64,000 nt of DNA from DAOTXR01 sp034435375 (GCA_034435375.1 DAOTXR010000062.1:108740-172739), one strand, 5' to 3'. Positions 6,941-16,083 are shown, numbered from the stretch's first letter. Made by a program: numbers and translations. The notes: generated by a model from the letters alone, not told the origin.

Positions 6941-8080
6941 CTACGAGCTGCCCTCGAGAGCCGCTATGATCTCTTGACGGACGGCTTGATCGCTCTCACG
7001 GGTCAGTGCCTTGTGCAGCATTCCCCGACCCTTCCTCAGCCTGCCCAGCGCCCAGGCAGCGTGACCGCGAACCAGTGGGCTTGCGTCGCTCAACAGAGGG
7101 ATCAGAAGCGCAGAGAGATCTTCAAGACCACTGTTGCCAGCGGCAATACATGCATTGCGAACCATCTGTGCTCGCTTGATGCGGTAGATTGCCGATCCGG
7201 TAAAGTGCTCCGCAAATGTCTCGTCTGTGAGCGTCAGCAGGGTAGAGAGGGGTGGTGCAGCGCGATCAACGTGGACGGCAGCGAACTCACCGACCAACGG
7301 CGCTGACGGAGTGAAGCGCTGCCACGGACAGACTTGTTGGCACACATCGCAGCCATAGACCCAGTTGCCCATTCGAGGGCGTAACTCTGATGGGATGAAT
7401 CCTCTGTGCTCAATCGTCAGATATGAGATGCATCGACGCGCGTCGAGCACGTAAGGGCGCGGGAAAGCATTGGTCGGGCAGGCCACCATGCAGCGCTCAC
7501 AAGTGCCGCAGCTCGGCATGGAGAGATCGGGCGTGTCGAAATCCAGTGTAGCGTTGGTGATGACTTCCCCCAAAAAGAAGTAACTCCCCCGCCGGGGATG
7601 GATCAGCAGCGTGTTCTTGCCGAAAAAACCCAACCCTGCACGTTGTGCATGGTCTCGCTCTAAAATTGCGCCAGTATCGACGTAGGCGCGGGTAGAGACC
7701 TCACTTGCTGCCTCAACTTTTACGAAGGCCGCCAGAATCTCCAGACGTGACAGCATCACGGCGTGATAGTCGGCAGACCAGGCATAGTTTGAAATGCGGC
7801 CACGCGCCAGGTCGCCTGTGATGCTGTCAGGGAGCGCCGGAGCAGCATAGTCCATCGTCACGCTGATCACAGATTGGGCGCCGGGCAGAATCAACGCCAA
7901 GTCGCGGCGGCGAACCACACGGTCAGGGCGTGCCAGGTAGTCCATCGTCCCGTGCATCCCGGCTTCGATCCAGTCCAAGAAAGCCTGGAGGTGAGAGGCA
8001 GGTTCCGCCGGGCTGATACCCACTGTGGAAAAGCCCAGTTCCACACCCCGTTGTTTGATCCGCTGGCTGAGGGGACTCAT
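6941..8080 (-). CDS. queG: tRNA epoxyqueuosine reductase
   Basis: Cobalamin- and Fe-S-dependent enzyme reducing epoxyqueuosine to queuosine in tRNA, the last step of the pathway. The 379-residue protein has the QueG N-terminal domain (DTGAILERDHAQRAGLGF), two 4Fe-4S motifs (CGTCERCMVACP and CDVCQQVCP) and C-terminal HEAT-like repeats (VRGHAAWALGRL). A queuosine-precursor transporter gene occurs at 39564-40316, so salvage plus QueG gives a coherent picture, although no other que gene is visible. The start at 8080 has no strong Shine-Dalgarno. Confidence 0.95.
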   Translation of the reverse strand: MSPLSQRIKQRGVELGFSTVGISPAEPASHLQAFLDWIEAGMHGTMDYLARPDRVVRRRDLALILPGAQSVISVTMDYAAPALPDSITGDLARGRISNYAWSADYHAVMLSRLEILAAFVKVEAASEVSTRAYVDTGAILERDHAQRAGLGFFGKNTLLIHPRRGSYFFLGEVITNATLDFDTPDLSMPSCGTCERCMVACPTNAFPRPYVLDARRCISYLTIEHRGFIPSELRPRMGNWVYGCDVCQQVCPWQRFTPSAPLVGEFAAVHVDRAAPPLSTLLTLTDETFAEHFTGSAIYRIKRAQMVRNACIAAGNSGLEDLSALLIPLLSDASPLVRGHAAWALGRLRKGRGMLHKALTRESDQAVRQEIIAALEGSS

Positions 8081-8146
8081 TCTGCTGTACTACCTGCTTA
8101 GGCTCAGGGCTGACATTGACTCCATTGTATGAAAGGGGAGCCTGTC

Positions 8147-8188
8147 AGAAAAGAGACAGGCTGCGCTGGCTACCAGGCAGCCTGTCTC
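8147..8188 (-). terminator. Terminator of the gltD-like gene
   Basis: Perfect 12-base arms (8153-8164 and 8177-8188), 12-base loop, then TCTTTTCT on the minus strand. It lies 30 bases past the stop at 8218 and before queG. Confidence 0.85.
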
Positions 8189-8217
8189 TGCCTCTTTGTT
8201 GTTGGAAGAAGGAGGTT

Positions 8218-9675
8218 CTATTTGCTCGCCAGGTACTTGTTGATAGACGCAGCAGCCCGCTGGCCAGCCCGCAGCGCGACATTCACCAGCGCCGGGCCTG
8301 TCACGTTGTCACCGCCAGCAAAGATATTCTCACGGCTGGTCTGACCGGTCCTTTCATCGACAGCGACCAGCCCCCATTTGTGAGTCCTGAGGTCGGGTGT
8401 TGTCTCGCCGATCAGAGGATCCGGCCAGAAACCGATAGCGAGGATCACGTCGTCAACCTCAACCTCATACTCCGATCCTTCGATAGGCACCGGACGGCGG
8501 CGACCTGAGCTGTCGGGTTCGCCCAGTTCCATACGGATCATGCGCATCGCATCGACATTGCCGTCTCCATCACGATCAAGTAACTCAACCGGGGCAGTCA
8601 GATAGATGATCCGAGCACCCTCGTCAATAGCGTTGTGGCGCTCAGCTGCATTGCCAGGCATCTCGGCTTCGGTACGGCGATAGTAGCAGATCACCTCTTC
8701 CGCACCCAGCCTCAGCGCAGTACGCAAGCAGTCGGTAGCAGTGTCACCGCCACCGATGACCGCAACCCGCTCACCAACCTGCACGCGGTCGCGCTTGTCG
8801 GCGGGCAGCATGTCATCCGGCACGTTGGCCCGCACCAGGAAGTCAAGTGAGCCATAGACGCGCCCCAGGTCTTCCCCTGGCACCTTCATGTTGGCCTCGA
8901 CCTGTGCACCAGTGCCGATGAATACAGCATCATACCCGTCACGCTCGATCAAATCGTCTAGCGTGATGTCTTTACCGACCCGGGTGTTCATCACGAACCT
9001 GACGCCGAGCTGGGATAGCCAATCGACCTTCCATTGAACAAGTGACTTATTGAGCTTAAAGCTTGGAATGCCATAGACCAGCAAACCGCCCGGGGCAGGC
9101 ATCGCGTCATACACCGTCACGTCATGACCAGCTAGCACGACCTTCTCAGCTACCGTCAGGCCCGCAGGCCCTGCCCCGATGACAGCCACTTTCTTACCCG
9201 TCGAAGTCGCCTTAGGGGGCAGAGGGACTCCACCGTGCTCACGTTGCCAGTCGGCAACAAATGCTTCCAGGCCGCGGGTGTTGATGCCCTTGCCACGCCG
9301 AGTCAGGACGCAGCTTGCAGCGCAACTCGATTCGCCAGGACATACGCGGCCGCAAATCTCTGGCATTGGATTGGTCCTACGGTAAATCTCGGCTGCTTCG
9401 AGGAAATTACCCTGCTCAATGGCCCACAGAGCTGCCGGAATGTCATTGCCCACCGGGCACGCCCCAACGCAGGCCGAAGGGGTCGGGCAGTGCAAGCAGC
9501 GTGCGGCCTCTTCCATGGCCTGTTCCGGCGTCAATGGAATGCAGCACTCCTCAAAGTCGGAAAGCCGGCTCGCAGCTGGGCGATATGCACGAGAGACTGG
9601 GGGCATCCTGACACGAGCCTTGCGGCCCATGGAGTCGAGTTCGTCGGTGTATAGCATGTTTGCTGTGATAGTCAT
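8218..9675 (-). CDS. gltD: Glutamate synthase small-subunit-like NAD(P) oxidoreductase
   Basis: FAD/NAD(P)-dependent oxidoreductase of the GltD family (485 residues). The N-terminal Fe-S domain has cysteines in AARCLHCPTPSACVGACPVG and ICGRVCPGESSCAASC. The FAD site is VAVIGAGPAGLTVAEKV and the NAD(P) site VAVIGGGDTATDCLRTA; a C-terminal FAD contact lies in NIFAGGDNVTGPALVNVAL. In GltBD it feeds electrons to the glutamate synthase large subunit, but no gltB is in the window. Stand-alone homologues serve other partners (for example NfnB or sulfide dehydrogenase), so the partner is open. GGAGAGG precedes the ATG. Confidence 0.85.
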   Translation of the reverse strand: MTITANMLYTDELDSMGRKARVRMPPVSRAYRPAASRLSDFEECCIPLTPEQAMEEAARCLHCPTPSACVGACPVGNDIPAALWAIEQGNFLEAAEIYRRTNPMPEICGRVCPGESSCAASCVLTRRGKGINTRGLEAFVADWQREHGGVPLPPKATSTGKKVAVIGAGPAGLTVAEKVVLAGHDVTVYDAMPAPGGLLVYGIPSFKLNKSLVQWKVDWLSQLGVRFVMNTRVGKDITLDDLIERDGYDAVFIGTGAQVEANMKVPGEDLGRVYGSLDFLVRANVPDDMLPADKRDRVQVGERVAVIGGGDTATDCLRTALRLGAEEVICYYRRTEAEMPGNAAERHNAIDEGARIIYLTAPVELLDRDGDGNVDAMRMIRMELGEPDSSGRRRPVPIEGSEYEVEVDDVILAIGFWPDPLIGETTPDLRTHKWGLVAVDERTGQTSRENIFAGGDNVTGPALVNVALRAGQRAAASINKYLASK

Positions 9676-9893
9676 ACGGCATCATCCTCTCCAGAAACAT
9701 AAGGCCGACTGATCGCCCATTCTAGAGAATAGCCATTTTCAACCTGGAGTTTAGTTCCAAATGTCACAAGTCTCCCTGCTGACTGTCGTCCTATCGGTTA
9801 ACATTTGTCTGAATCATCGGGGTTGACCATAGTAGCTGTAGATGGCAAACGCTGTATAATGGGAATCATCGACTGCTCCAGAGGGAGGTTAGA

Positions 9894-10802
9894 ATGTGTA
9901 AGCAGCTGCCCGCGATATTTTTAGGGGTATTGGCTGCAATACCCCTGATGGCCTGCACGGGTGCGCCTGCCACACCGGAAAGCATCGCTCAGAAGCCTAC
10001 AGCGACCGAACAGCCTTCCATGACAGAGCCTAGAGTGACTCCAACTCAGGCTGAGCCGACAGAAGCTCCTGAGCCAACAGAGGTCCCCTCATTGCCAGAA
10101 CCCCAGCGTATAGAGTTTGACTCTGAAGACGGAACCCCCCTGGTCGGAATGTATTATGCCCCAGCGGTTGGTCCAGCACCCGGCATTCTGTTGATGCATC
10201 AGATGGGAGTCAGTAAAGAGATATGGGAGCCGCTGATCGCTGCGCTGCGCGGAGAGCCGACTGCCGCACAGCGCACAGCGCCACTGGCCGCGCCTGCCTC
10301 TGAGGGCCGCGGCTACGCGATCTTCGCTTTCGACATTCCTGATCACGGCGAAAGCGGTGGGGATTTCACTGACGCAGCCATGCTCGCCGCGGCTCGGACA
10401 GCGCTGCAGCTGTTCCGAACCATGGATGGCGTCGACCCAGACACCATTGTCATGGTTGGGGCCAGCGTAGGGGCAGATGCCTCGGTGGATGAGTGCAACG
10501 AAGGTTGCATAGCTGCTATCCCGATCTCCCCTGGCAGCTATCTCGGTGTGGATTTCAACAGTGCTCTAGAAGCGCTGAAAGAGGAGAAAGATCCGCCAGT
10601 TTTATGCATTGCCGCCCAGGATGATGCGCCATCGGCTTACACCTGCCAGAGCGGCGAGTCGGTAGGTTTGACGGACTACCAGATACACATCTATGAAGGC
10701 AGGGGGCACGGGAATTTTCTGTTCTTTGAAGAGACCCTGGCACCGCCGCCACATATTATCGACCTGATCATGCAATGGCTTGACGTGCACCTGCCGAGGT
10801 GA
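9894..10802 (+). CDS. Lipoprotein alpha/beta hydrolase
   Basis: Secreted lipoprotein (302 residues): signal peptide with lipobox LMAC (Cys21), then a Thr/Pro/Glu-rich linker to about residue 70. An alpha/beta-hydrolase domain follows with GILLMHQMG (oxyanion region), nucleophile elbow GASVGA and catalytic His in EGRGHGNFLF. It is dienelactone-hydrolase/esterase-like and should be anchored on the outer face of the membrane; the substrate is unknown. Extra cysteines (DECNEGC, LCIA, YTCQ) may form disulfides. GAGGTTAGA precedes the ATG and a TATAAT occurs at 9855-9860. It stands alone, converging with the UbiB gene. Confidence 0.85.
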   Translation: MCKQLPAIFLGVLAAIPLMACTGAPATPESIAQKPTATEQPSMTEPRVTPTQAEPTEAPEPTEVPSLPEPQRIEFDSEDGTPLVGMYYAPAVGPAPGILLMHQMGVSKEIWEPLIAALRGEPTAAQRTAPLAAPASEGRGYAIFAFDIPDHGESGGDFTDAAMLAAARTALQLFRTMDGVDPDTIVMVGASVGADASVDECNEGCIAAIPISPGSYLGVDFNSALEALKEEKDPPVLCIAAQDDAPSAYTCQSGESVGLTDYQIHIYEGRGHGNFLFFEETLAPPPHIIDLIMQWLDVHLPR

Positions 10803-10838
10803 CATCGAACACACAAGGGCACTGTCGTGATCTCTGTG

Positions 10839-12572
10839 TCATTTCTCGTTGCGACGCGGCCTAAACAGCAACAACAGTAGCGCCAGGCCCGCCAGCCCGA
10901 AGCCGATCAGCCCTGGTGTAATCTGTCCATCGGTGTAGAGCAGAGTGCTGCTCACCAGCAAACCAGCAAACACCACTGACTGCACTAGCCGATCCACTGA
11001 CTGCCTCAAGCGGTGCAGGTCTATACTGAAATCCTTCCCGGCGCTGATGCGCAGGTCAATGTCTCCATGCTGGAAGCGAGTCAGAACGTCCTGGAGTTGC
11101 CGTGGCAGACTGACAGCGATCTGTGCCAGTGCCAGGGCTTCGTCGATCAACAGGGAAGCCGAGGCATTGGCCTCCTGAGCGACAAACTGCTGAGCATACT
11201 GTGCAACAGGTTCCCAGGGGTTGAACTCTGGGTCTAGCATGGTGCAGATGCCAGACAGAATGCCAACTGCACGTGCCAGGTAGATGAAATCCTGGGGTAC
11301 CTGGAAAGGCAGCTCATAGAGTAGGTCGCGGTACTTGATAGCAAATTCGCGCATCTCCTGGTGTGACATCCGCGCCAGCTCTGGGATACTCTTACCCCAG
11401 ATATAACCCAGCACCTCGGCTTCGGCCTGCTCAATGCGTTCCAGATCCGCTGAAGGCAGTAGCACACCCAACATCTGATAGGCTTTAAGCAATCGCCGTG
11501 TGTCCCGGGTTCCAATGGCAACCAGCGCCTCACGCAGCCCCGCTCTGACTTTGTCGGTGATGTGGCCCACCATGCCGAAGTCAACAAAGATGACATAGAA
11601 TGGACGGCCATCCCCTGCTGGATGCAACTCCAAATCCTCGGCTGGAGTTTCAGCGGGCAGAGGATAGATGAACAAGTTACCTGGGTGTGGGTCGGCGTGG
11701 AAGAAGCCAAACTCGAAGATCATCCGCAGGTACATGTCGAGTAGCCGCCGTGCAGCCACGGCTTGGTCGACGCCAGCCGCCTTGACAGCAGCCTGGTCGG
11801 TGATCTTGATGCTGGTCACATCCTCCATCGTCAATACACGGCGAGTTGAATACTCGCGATAAATGGCAGGGATGTACACACGGTGATCATCCGCAAATAG
11901 CTCGGCAAAACGCTCCGCATTGGCGGCCTCTGAGACATAATCCAACTCTTCCCACAACGTCCTGGCGAACTCTTGGAGCAAAGCCGGAACATCTGCACGC
12001 TTGCGGATCACCGGCCATGCCATCGCCCAACGAGCCACGACATGGAGTGCCTCCAGATCAGTAGCGACGGTGATCTCGATGCCAGGGCGTTGAATCTTGA
12101 CCGCCACATGCTCGCCACTCTTCAACCGCGCCCGATGTACTTGACCAAGTGAGGCAGCAGCTCGCGTTTCGGTTTCAAACGCCACAAATAGGTCGTCGGG
12201 TGAGACACCCATCTCCTCCTGGACCACTCCCAAGATCACCTCCAGCGGTTCGGGTGGTACCTCATCCTGGAGACCAGCCAACTCATCGGTGATCTCGTGC
12301 GGCATCACATCTACACGGGCGCTGACGAACTGCCCCAGCTTGATCATCACCCCGCCCATGCGAACCGCGAGTTGACGAAACTGGTGGGCATAACGGCGCA
12401 GGCGCTGCGGACGGTGTCGTGCCGCATACTTCTTCCCCAACAGTTGCCTGAGCAGAACCTCCCACCACAACAGGTCCAGAAAGATGCGGCCAAAGAAGAA
12501 CAACACGCGGATATAGCGTCTTCGATCAAGCTTGACGCCGCGATTAAGGGCAACGGTGCTTGCTTGGGTCAT
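10839..12572 (-). CDS. ABC1/AarF/UbiB family atypical kinase
   Basis: UbiB/ADCK-type protein-kinase-like protein (577 residues). Visible are the family KxGQ motif (IKLGQFVS), the AASLGQVHRARL nucleotide loop that replaces the glycine-rich loop, VAVKIQRPG, catalytic FFHADPHPGNLF and metal-binding FVDFGMVG. The C-terminus holds two hydrophobic helices (VFAGLLVSSTLLY, LIGFGLAGLALLLLLF), so it is membrane-anchored. Family members support isoprenoid-quinone metabolism through ATPase activity, but no quinone gene adjoins it. It is followed by a short gap and converges with the lipoprotein hydrolase. Confidence 0.9.
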   Translation of the reverse strand: MTQASTVALNRGVKLDRRRYIRVLFFFGRIFLDLLWWEVLLRQLLGKKYAARHRPQRLRRYAHQFRQLAVRMGGVMIKLGQFVSARVDVMPHEITDELAGLQDEVPPEPLEVILGVVQEEMGVSPDDLFVAFETETRAAASLGQVHRARLKSGEHVAVKIQRPGIEITVATDLEALHVVARWAMAWPVIRKRADVPALLQEFARTLWEELDYVSEAANAERFAELFADDHRVYIPAIYREYSTRRVLTMEDVTSIKITDQAAVKAAGVDQAVAARRLLDMYLRMIFEFGFFHADPHPGNLFIYPLPAETPAEDLELHPAGDGRPFYVIFVDFGMVGHITDKVRAGLREALVAIGTRDTRRLLKAYQMLGVLLPSADLERIEQAEAEVLGYIWGKSIPELARMSHQEMREFAIKYRDLLYELPFQVPQDFIYLARAVGILSGICTMLDPEFNPWEPVAQYAQQFVAQEANASASLLIDEALALAQIAVSLPRQLQDVLTRFQHGDIDLRISAGKDFSIDLHRLRQSVDRLVQSVVFAGLLVSSTLLYTDGQITPGLIGFGLAGLALLLLLFRPRRNEK

Positions 12573-12721
12573 AGATTGTCCCGATTCGTGTGTAAGATGA
12601 CGAATATCATCGTGACTACCGCGCTGCCGACAGGCCTCTTCCCATTGCAGCCTACTTCCTCATCACTTCTCACATCACCCTTTGCCCTCCCTCTCTCATA
12701 AAAACGCGAGCACCTTGAGTC

Positions 12722-14491
12722 TCAGTCGTCGAGGGCAATACTGATGTGAAGTTCATCGAGTTGCTTGGGGTCCACTTCGCTTGGAGCACCCGCCATCAGG
12801 TCCATCGCACGTTGGTTCTTGGGGAAGGCCATCACCTCGCGGATATTCGGCTCTCCTGCCATGAGCATCACCAAACGATCAATGCCTGGAGCGATCCCCC
12901 CGTGGGGCGGTGCGCCGTACTCGAACGCCTCTAGCATGTGTCCAAAACGTTCCTTGGCCTGCTCCATATTCAAGCCAATCAGCCTGAAGACCTTCTCTTG
13001 AATATTGCGGTCATGGATACGGATGCTGCCACCAGCTACCTCATAACCGTTGCACACCAGGTCGTACTGCTGGCTCTTCACTGCGCCCGGCTCGCTGTCG
13101 AGCAGATGCTCGTGTCCAGGCTGGGGGGAAGTGAACATGTGATGGGATGGATCCCAGCGGTTCTCCTCTGCATTCCACTCAAACAACGGGAAGTCGATAA
13201 TCCAGCAGAAGCTTAGCACATCCGGATCCGCCAAATTCAGACGAGCGCCAAGCTCTGTCCGCAGGGTCGACAGCGCTTCGTTAACTACGGCAGACACATC
13301 AGCCACGAGCAGGATCAAGTCGAGGGGTTTGGCTTCTACCGCTGCGATCAGCTCAGCCATCAGGTCGGCACTGAAAAACTTGGCGACGGTCGACTTTGGG
13401 TGGCCATCCGCCCCGACAGCTATGGCCACCAGGCCCTTGGCCCCTGCTTCCTTGACGATCTCCTCCAATCCTTCGATTTCCTTGCGGCTGTAATCAGCGC
13501 AGCCTGGCGCTACAAGTGCACATACCTTACCACCCGCCTCGATCGCATTGGTAAACACACGGAATCCGCTACGCCCTGCGATGTCACTGACCTCAGTAAG
13601 CTCAAGTCCAAAACGCAGGTCGGGTCGATCTGTGCCAAATCGCGCCAGCGCCTCAGCATGGCTTAATCGAGGGAAGGGTTTGAACATCAGCCGCTTTTCT
13701 GACACCGCCTCGACCATCCCGATCATCAACTCCTCAACCAGACGCAGCACATCCTCACGCTCAACGAAGCTCATCTCCATATCGAGCTGTGTGAATTCGG
13801 GCTGGCGATCCCCACGCTGATCCTCATCGCGGAAGCAACGGGCGATCTGGAAGTAACGCTCATAGCCTGCGACCATCAACAGTTGCTTGAGTTGCTGAGG
13901 ACTTTGCGGCAGAGCATAGAATCTGCCAGGATGTACACGACTGGGAACCAGATAGTCGCGAGCGCCCTCTGGAGTGCTTTTGAACAGGATCGGCGTCTCG
14001 ATCTCAATGAAACCACGCTCTGACAGAAACTTACGAATAAACAGAATCGCTTCATGCCGCATGACAAGGTTACGCTGCATCCGTGCACGGCGCAGGTCGA
14101 GGTAGCGCCAGCGCATCCGGGTCTCCTCGTTTGGATCCTGCTCGCTGACGATCTCAAATGGAGGGGTCTTCGCGGGGTTGAGCACTCGGACTGCTGTTGC
14201 GATGATCTCGATCTCACCCGTCTCCATCTTGGGGTTAATCGTCTCCGGCGTACGCGCTTGGACTTCCCCTTCGATCTGCAAGACGTATTCGCTGCGCACC
14301 TCACTGGCGACAGCATGTGCATCCGGTGCACGGCTAGCATCGATCACGATCTGGGTAACGCCCCACCGATCTCGGAGGTCGATAAAGATCAGAGCGCCAA
14401 ACTCGCGCCTGCGGTTAACCCACCCTGCAAGTGTCACGTGTAGTCCAACATGTTGTAGACGGAGTTCTCCACACGTATGTGTCTTGAGCAT
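12722..14491 (-). CDS. aspS: Aspartyl-tRNA synthetase
   Basis: Class IIb synthetase charging tRNA-Asp (and tRNA-Asn if non-discriminating). The 589-residue bacterial-type protein has the OB-fold anticodon domain (VTLAGWVNRRREFGALIF), class II motif 1 (GFIEIETPIL), motif 2 (CFRDEDQRGDRQPEFTQ), the bacterial GAD insertion (residues about 290-420) and motif 3 (GIAPGIDRLVML). The specificity-linked loop reads RRREFG rather than the RRRDLG or RRRDHG forms I know, so discrimination cannot be judged. AGGAGAAGAAGCG precedes the ATG. A promoter, 34-codon leader and terminator lie upstream, indicating attenuation control. Confidence 0.97.
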   Translation of the reverse strand: MLKTHTCGELRLQHVGLHVTLAGWVNRRREFGALIFIDLRDRWGVTQIVIDASRAPDAHAVASEVRSEYVLQIEGEVQARTPETINPKMETGEIEIIATAVRVLNPAKTPPFEIVSEQDPNEETRMRWRYLDLRRARMQRNLVMRHEAILFIRKFLSERGFIEIETPILFKSTPEGARDYLVPSRVHPGRFYALPQSPQQLKQLLMVAGYERYFQIARCFRDEDQRGDRQPEFTQLDMEMSFVEREDVLRLVEELMIGMVEAVSEKRLMFKPFPRLSHAEALARFGTDRPDLRFGLELTEVSDIAGRSGFRVFTNAIEAGGKVCALVAPGCADYSRKEIEGLEEIVKEAGAKGLVAIAVGADGHPKSTVAKFFSADLMAELIAAVEAKPLDLILLVADVSAVVNEALSTLRTELGARLNLADPDVLSFCWIIDFPLFEWNAEENRWDPSHHMFTSPQPGHEHLLDSEPGAVKSQQYDLVCNGYEVAGGSIRIHDRNIQEKVFRLIGLNMEQAKERFGHMLEAFEYGAPPHGGIAPGIDRLVMLMAGEPNIREVMAFPKNQRAMDLMAGAPSEVDPKQLDELHISIALDD

Positions 14492-14532
14492 CGCTTCTTC
14501 TCCTACGTGAGCTGTGTGCTTGGATTGTCGAT

Positions 14533-14564
14533 AAAAAAACCGCCCTGCGTCTCAACGCGGGCGG
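14533..14564 (-). terminator. Intrinsic terminator upstream of aspS
   Basis: Minus-strand stem CCGCCCGCGT (14564-14555) / ACGCAGGGCGG (14550-14540) with one bulged A and a TGAG loop, followed by seven T residues (14539-14533). It lies about 42 bases before the aspS ATG. Confidence 0.85.
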
Positions 14565-14588
14565 CAGTCTGTCTGGCATAAAGTGTGC

Positions 14589-14693
14589 TCAGGGCACACC
14601 GGACGGCATCAGGCTGCGCCCGCGACGGCAGAGATTAGCATTAGCATCATTGCCACTGAGGGGCAGCACCAGCCTGATACTTATGGACAGCAT
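14589..14693 (-). CDS. aspS leader peptide, 34 residues
   Basis: Short ORF, ATG at 14693 and TGA ending at 14589, preceded by AAAGGGGTG nine bases from the ATG and by a promoter whose start is predicted about 20 bases upstream. The peptide has the run SGNDANANLC: codons for Asn, Asp, Ala, Asn, Ala, Asn in succession, immediately upstream of the strand that can form the antiterminator. The N-terminal part is rich in Ile/Leu/Val (ISIRLVLPL). I interpret it as a regulatory leader rather than a functional protein: ribosome stalling at Asp/Asn codons when charged tRNA is short would favour readthrough into aspS. The peptide family is not known to me. Confidence 0.6.
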   Translation of the reverse strand: MLSISIRLVLPLSGNDANANLCRRGRSLMPSGVP

Positions 14694-14719
14694 ACAATTA
14701 CACCCCTTTAGTTGGGCGC

Positions 14720-14749
14720 ATTTTAGCACGGGAGCACGGGCTGAGTCAA
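14720..14749 (-). promoter_or_regulatory. Promoter of the aspS leader
   Basis: Minus-strand TTGACT (14749-14744), 18-base spacer, TAAAAT (14725-14720); predicted start at A14713 or A14712. Strong resemblance to a housekeeping promoter. Confidence 0.75.
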
Positions 14750-14894
14750 CAAAATCGGTGTGACTGTGCAGAAACCATCTGCTGAGCAACCTGTTCAGCA
14801 CAATTCCGCAAGAGTTCTACGGCGATCTTGACATAACCCAAGCAAGCGCAGAGGGCTTTGCTCAGGCCAGGCTCTTTATGAGAGGCCCAGCCGT

Positions 14895-16007
14895 TCAGAC
14901 AGCCATTTCGTACACCCGGTATCGGCGCAGCGGTTTGACCCCCAGGCGACGCAGGGTGTTGTTCATGCGGATGTTGTCCTCCAGAACATAGTTAATCTCG
15001 ATGCGGACGCCAGCCGCATTGAGCACATCGTACAGTCGGCGGTACATCAGCGCATCAATGGCTTTACCCTGATATTCAGGCACGACACCCAGCGCCCACA
15101 GCCGGTACTGCCGGAGGCGTGGGATGCCCCACAGCAGTTTCAACCAGCCAAAGGGCAGCAATCGTCCGTTTAATCCACGCAGCAGCACGTTGATGTCCGG
15201 AAGGGGCAGGATACACCCAATGGCTTTACCGTCAGGTCCCTCGGCGATCAGCACTGTTGCGGGGTTAATAATCTGCTTCAGATCACGCGCTATGGCATGA
15301 GCCTCCGCCTCGGTGACAGGGTAATAGCCCCAATTCTCGATAATCGAGCGGTTCATCACGTCTACAATGGCAACGACCTCCTCTGTCAGCCGCTTCATGT
15401 CGATGGACCTGACAGTGACTCCATACCGCTGTTGGATTCGGTCGGTCAGGGTCAGGTATCGCTCCGGTATCTTGTAACCCTCTGCGGTGTCAATGTAGTA
15501 CACTAGCAGGTCTTTGACTTTTTCCAGCCCGTAAGCTCTCAGGTGATCATTGTAATAGGGCGGGTTATAAGGCCCCATGATCACCGGCGGCGGTTCGTAA
15601 CCTTCGACCACGGTCCCCCACTCCTGAGAAGCAAAACTCCACGGACCGCGCATTCTCTGGATACCGTGCCTGCTCAGCCAAGCGCGGGCTGCATCCAGCA
15701 GCAGACGAGACGCCTGCATGTTGTCGATACATTCATAGGAACCAAAGAACCCGATCTTCTCACCCCATGTCTCCATCGCAATGTGATCTACGAAGGCCGC
15801 CACACGCCCGATCACCTGTTTACCCTCAACTAGCAAGAACAGGTCATACTCACAGTGATTCAGCATCGGATTGCGGTGCGGCTCGAACTGTCCCCATTGC
15901 TCACTGCGCAGCGGTGGCACCCAGACAGGGTCATCCCGGTAAAGCCGATAGGGAAGTTCAATAAAGCGACGCAGCTCCGACCTGCTCTCAACCCGATGGA
16001 TGTCCAT
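14895..16007 (-). CDS. YghO-like GNAT-fold protein
   Basis: A 370-residue protein resembling the uncharacterised E. coli YghO family, with an acyl-CoA N-acyltransferase (GNAT) fold in two halves. Typical stretches are LYRDDPVWVPPLRSE near the N-terminus, ARAWLSRHGIQRMRGPWSF mid-protein, and a C-terminal GNAT half with ALGVVPEYQGKAIDALMY, which corresponds to the acetyl-CoA loop, though its RxxGxG/A pattern is weak. Substrate unknown. GGAGAGGGATAACTC precedes the ATG. It lies downstream of the serine protease gene but is separated from it by a terminator. Confidence 0.75.
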   Translation of the reverse strand: MDIHRVESRSELRRFIELPYRLYRDDPVWVPPLRSEQWGQFEPHRNPMLNHCEYDLFLLVEGKQVIGRVAAFVDHIAMETWGEKIGFFGSYECIDNMQASRLLLDAARAWLSRHGIQRMRGPWSFASQEWGTVVEGYEPPPVIMGPYNPPYYNDHLRAYGLEKVKDLLVYYIDTAEGYKIPERYLTLTDRIQQRYGVTVRSIDMKRLTEEVVAIVDVMNRSIIENWGYYPVTEAEAHAIARDLKQIINPATVLIAEGPDGKAIGCILPLPDINVLLRGLNGRLLPFGWLKLLWGIPRLRQYRLWALGVVPEYQGKAIDALMYRRLYDVLNAAGVRIEINYVLEDNIRMNNTLRRLGVKPLRRYRVYEMAV

Positions 16008-16028
16008 GAGTTATCCCTCTCCGGCAGA

Positions 16029-16060
16029 CAAAAGGCCGACCCGTCTCTGCTAGGTCGGCC
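16029..16060 (-). terminator. Terminator of the S1C protease gene
   Basis: Perfect 8-base arms GGCCGACC (16034-16041) / GGTCGGCC (16053-16060), then TTTTGTCT on the minus strand, 24 bases past the stop at 16084. Confidence 0.8.
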
Positions 16061-16083
16061 AGACAGTAAACAGAAATTCAGCC

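Larger units (their letters stand above)
14533..14713 (-). promoter_or_regulatory. aspS leader attenuator
   Basis: The predicted transcript (start near 14713) holds a 34-codon leader ORF, then an intrinsic terminator 42 bases ahead of aspS. Leader bases 14624-14614 (CGCGGGCGCAG) can pair, with one bulged C, with 14567-14556, which includes the 5' arm of the terminator. That gives a mutually exclusive antiterminator. A short upstream pairing (CUGC/GCAG) can sequester the antiterminator strand, and the stop codon lies in the loop of a GTGTGC/GCACAC hairpin. These are the parts of classical leader-peptide attenuation; folding was done by eye. The stretch to 14894 holds only the promoter and no other gene. 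Confidence 0.6.

Noticed and set aside
9823..9860. Full promoter before the lipoprotein hydrolase
   Set aside because: TTGACC and TATAAT are 26 bases apart, too far for one promoter; only the -10 is credible.
14533..14720. T-box riboswitch upstream of aspS
   Set aside because: No T-box core (AGGGTGGNACCGCG-like) is visible on the leader strand. The terminator, leader ORF and ribosome site fit peptide-mediated attenuation better.
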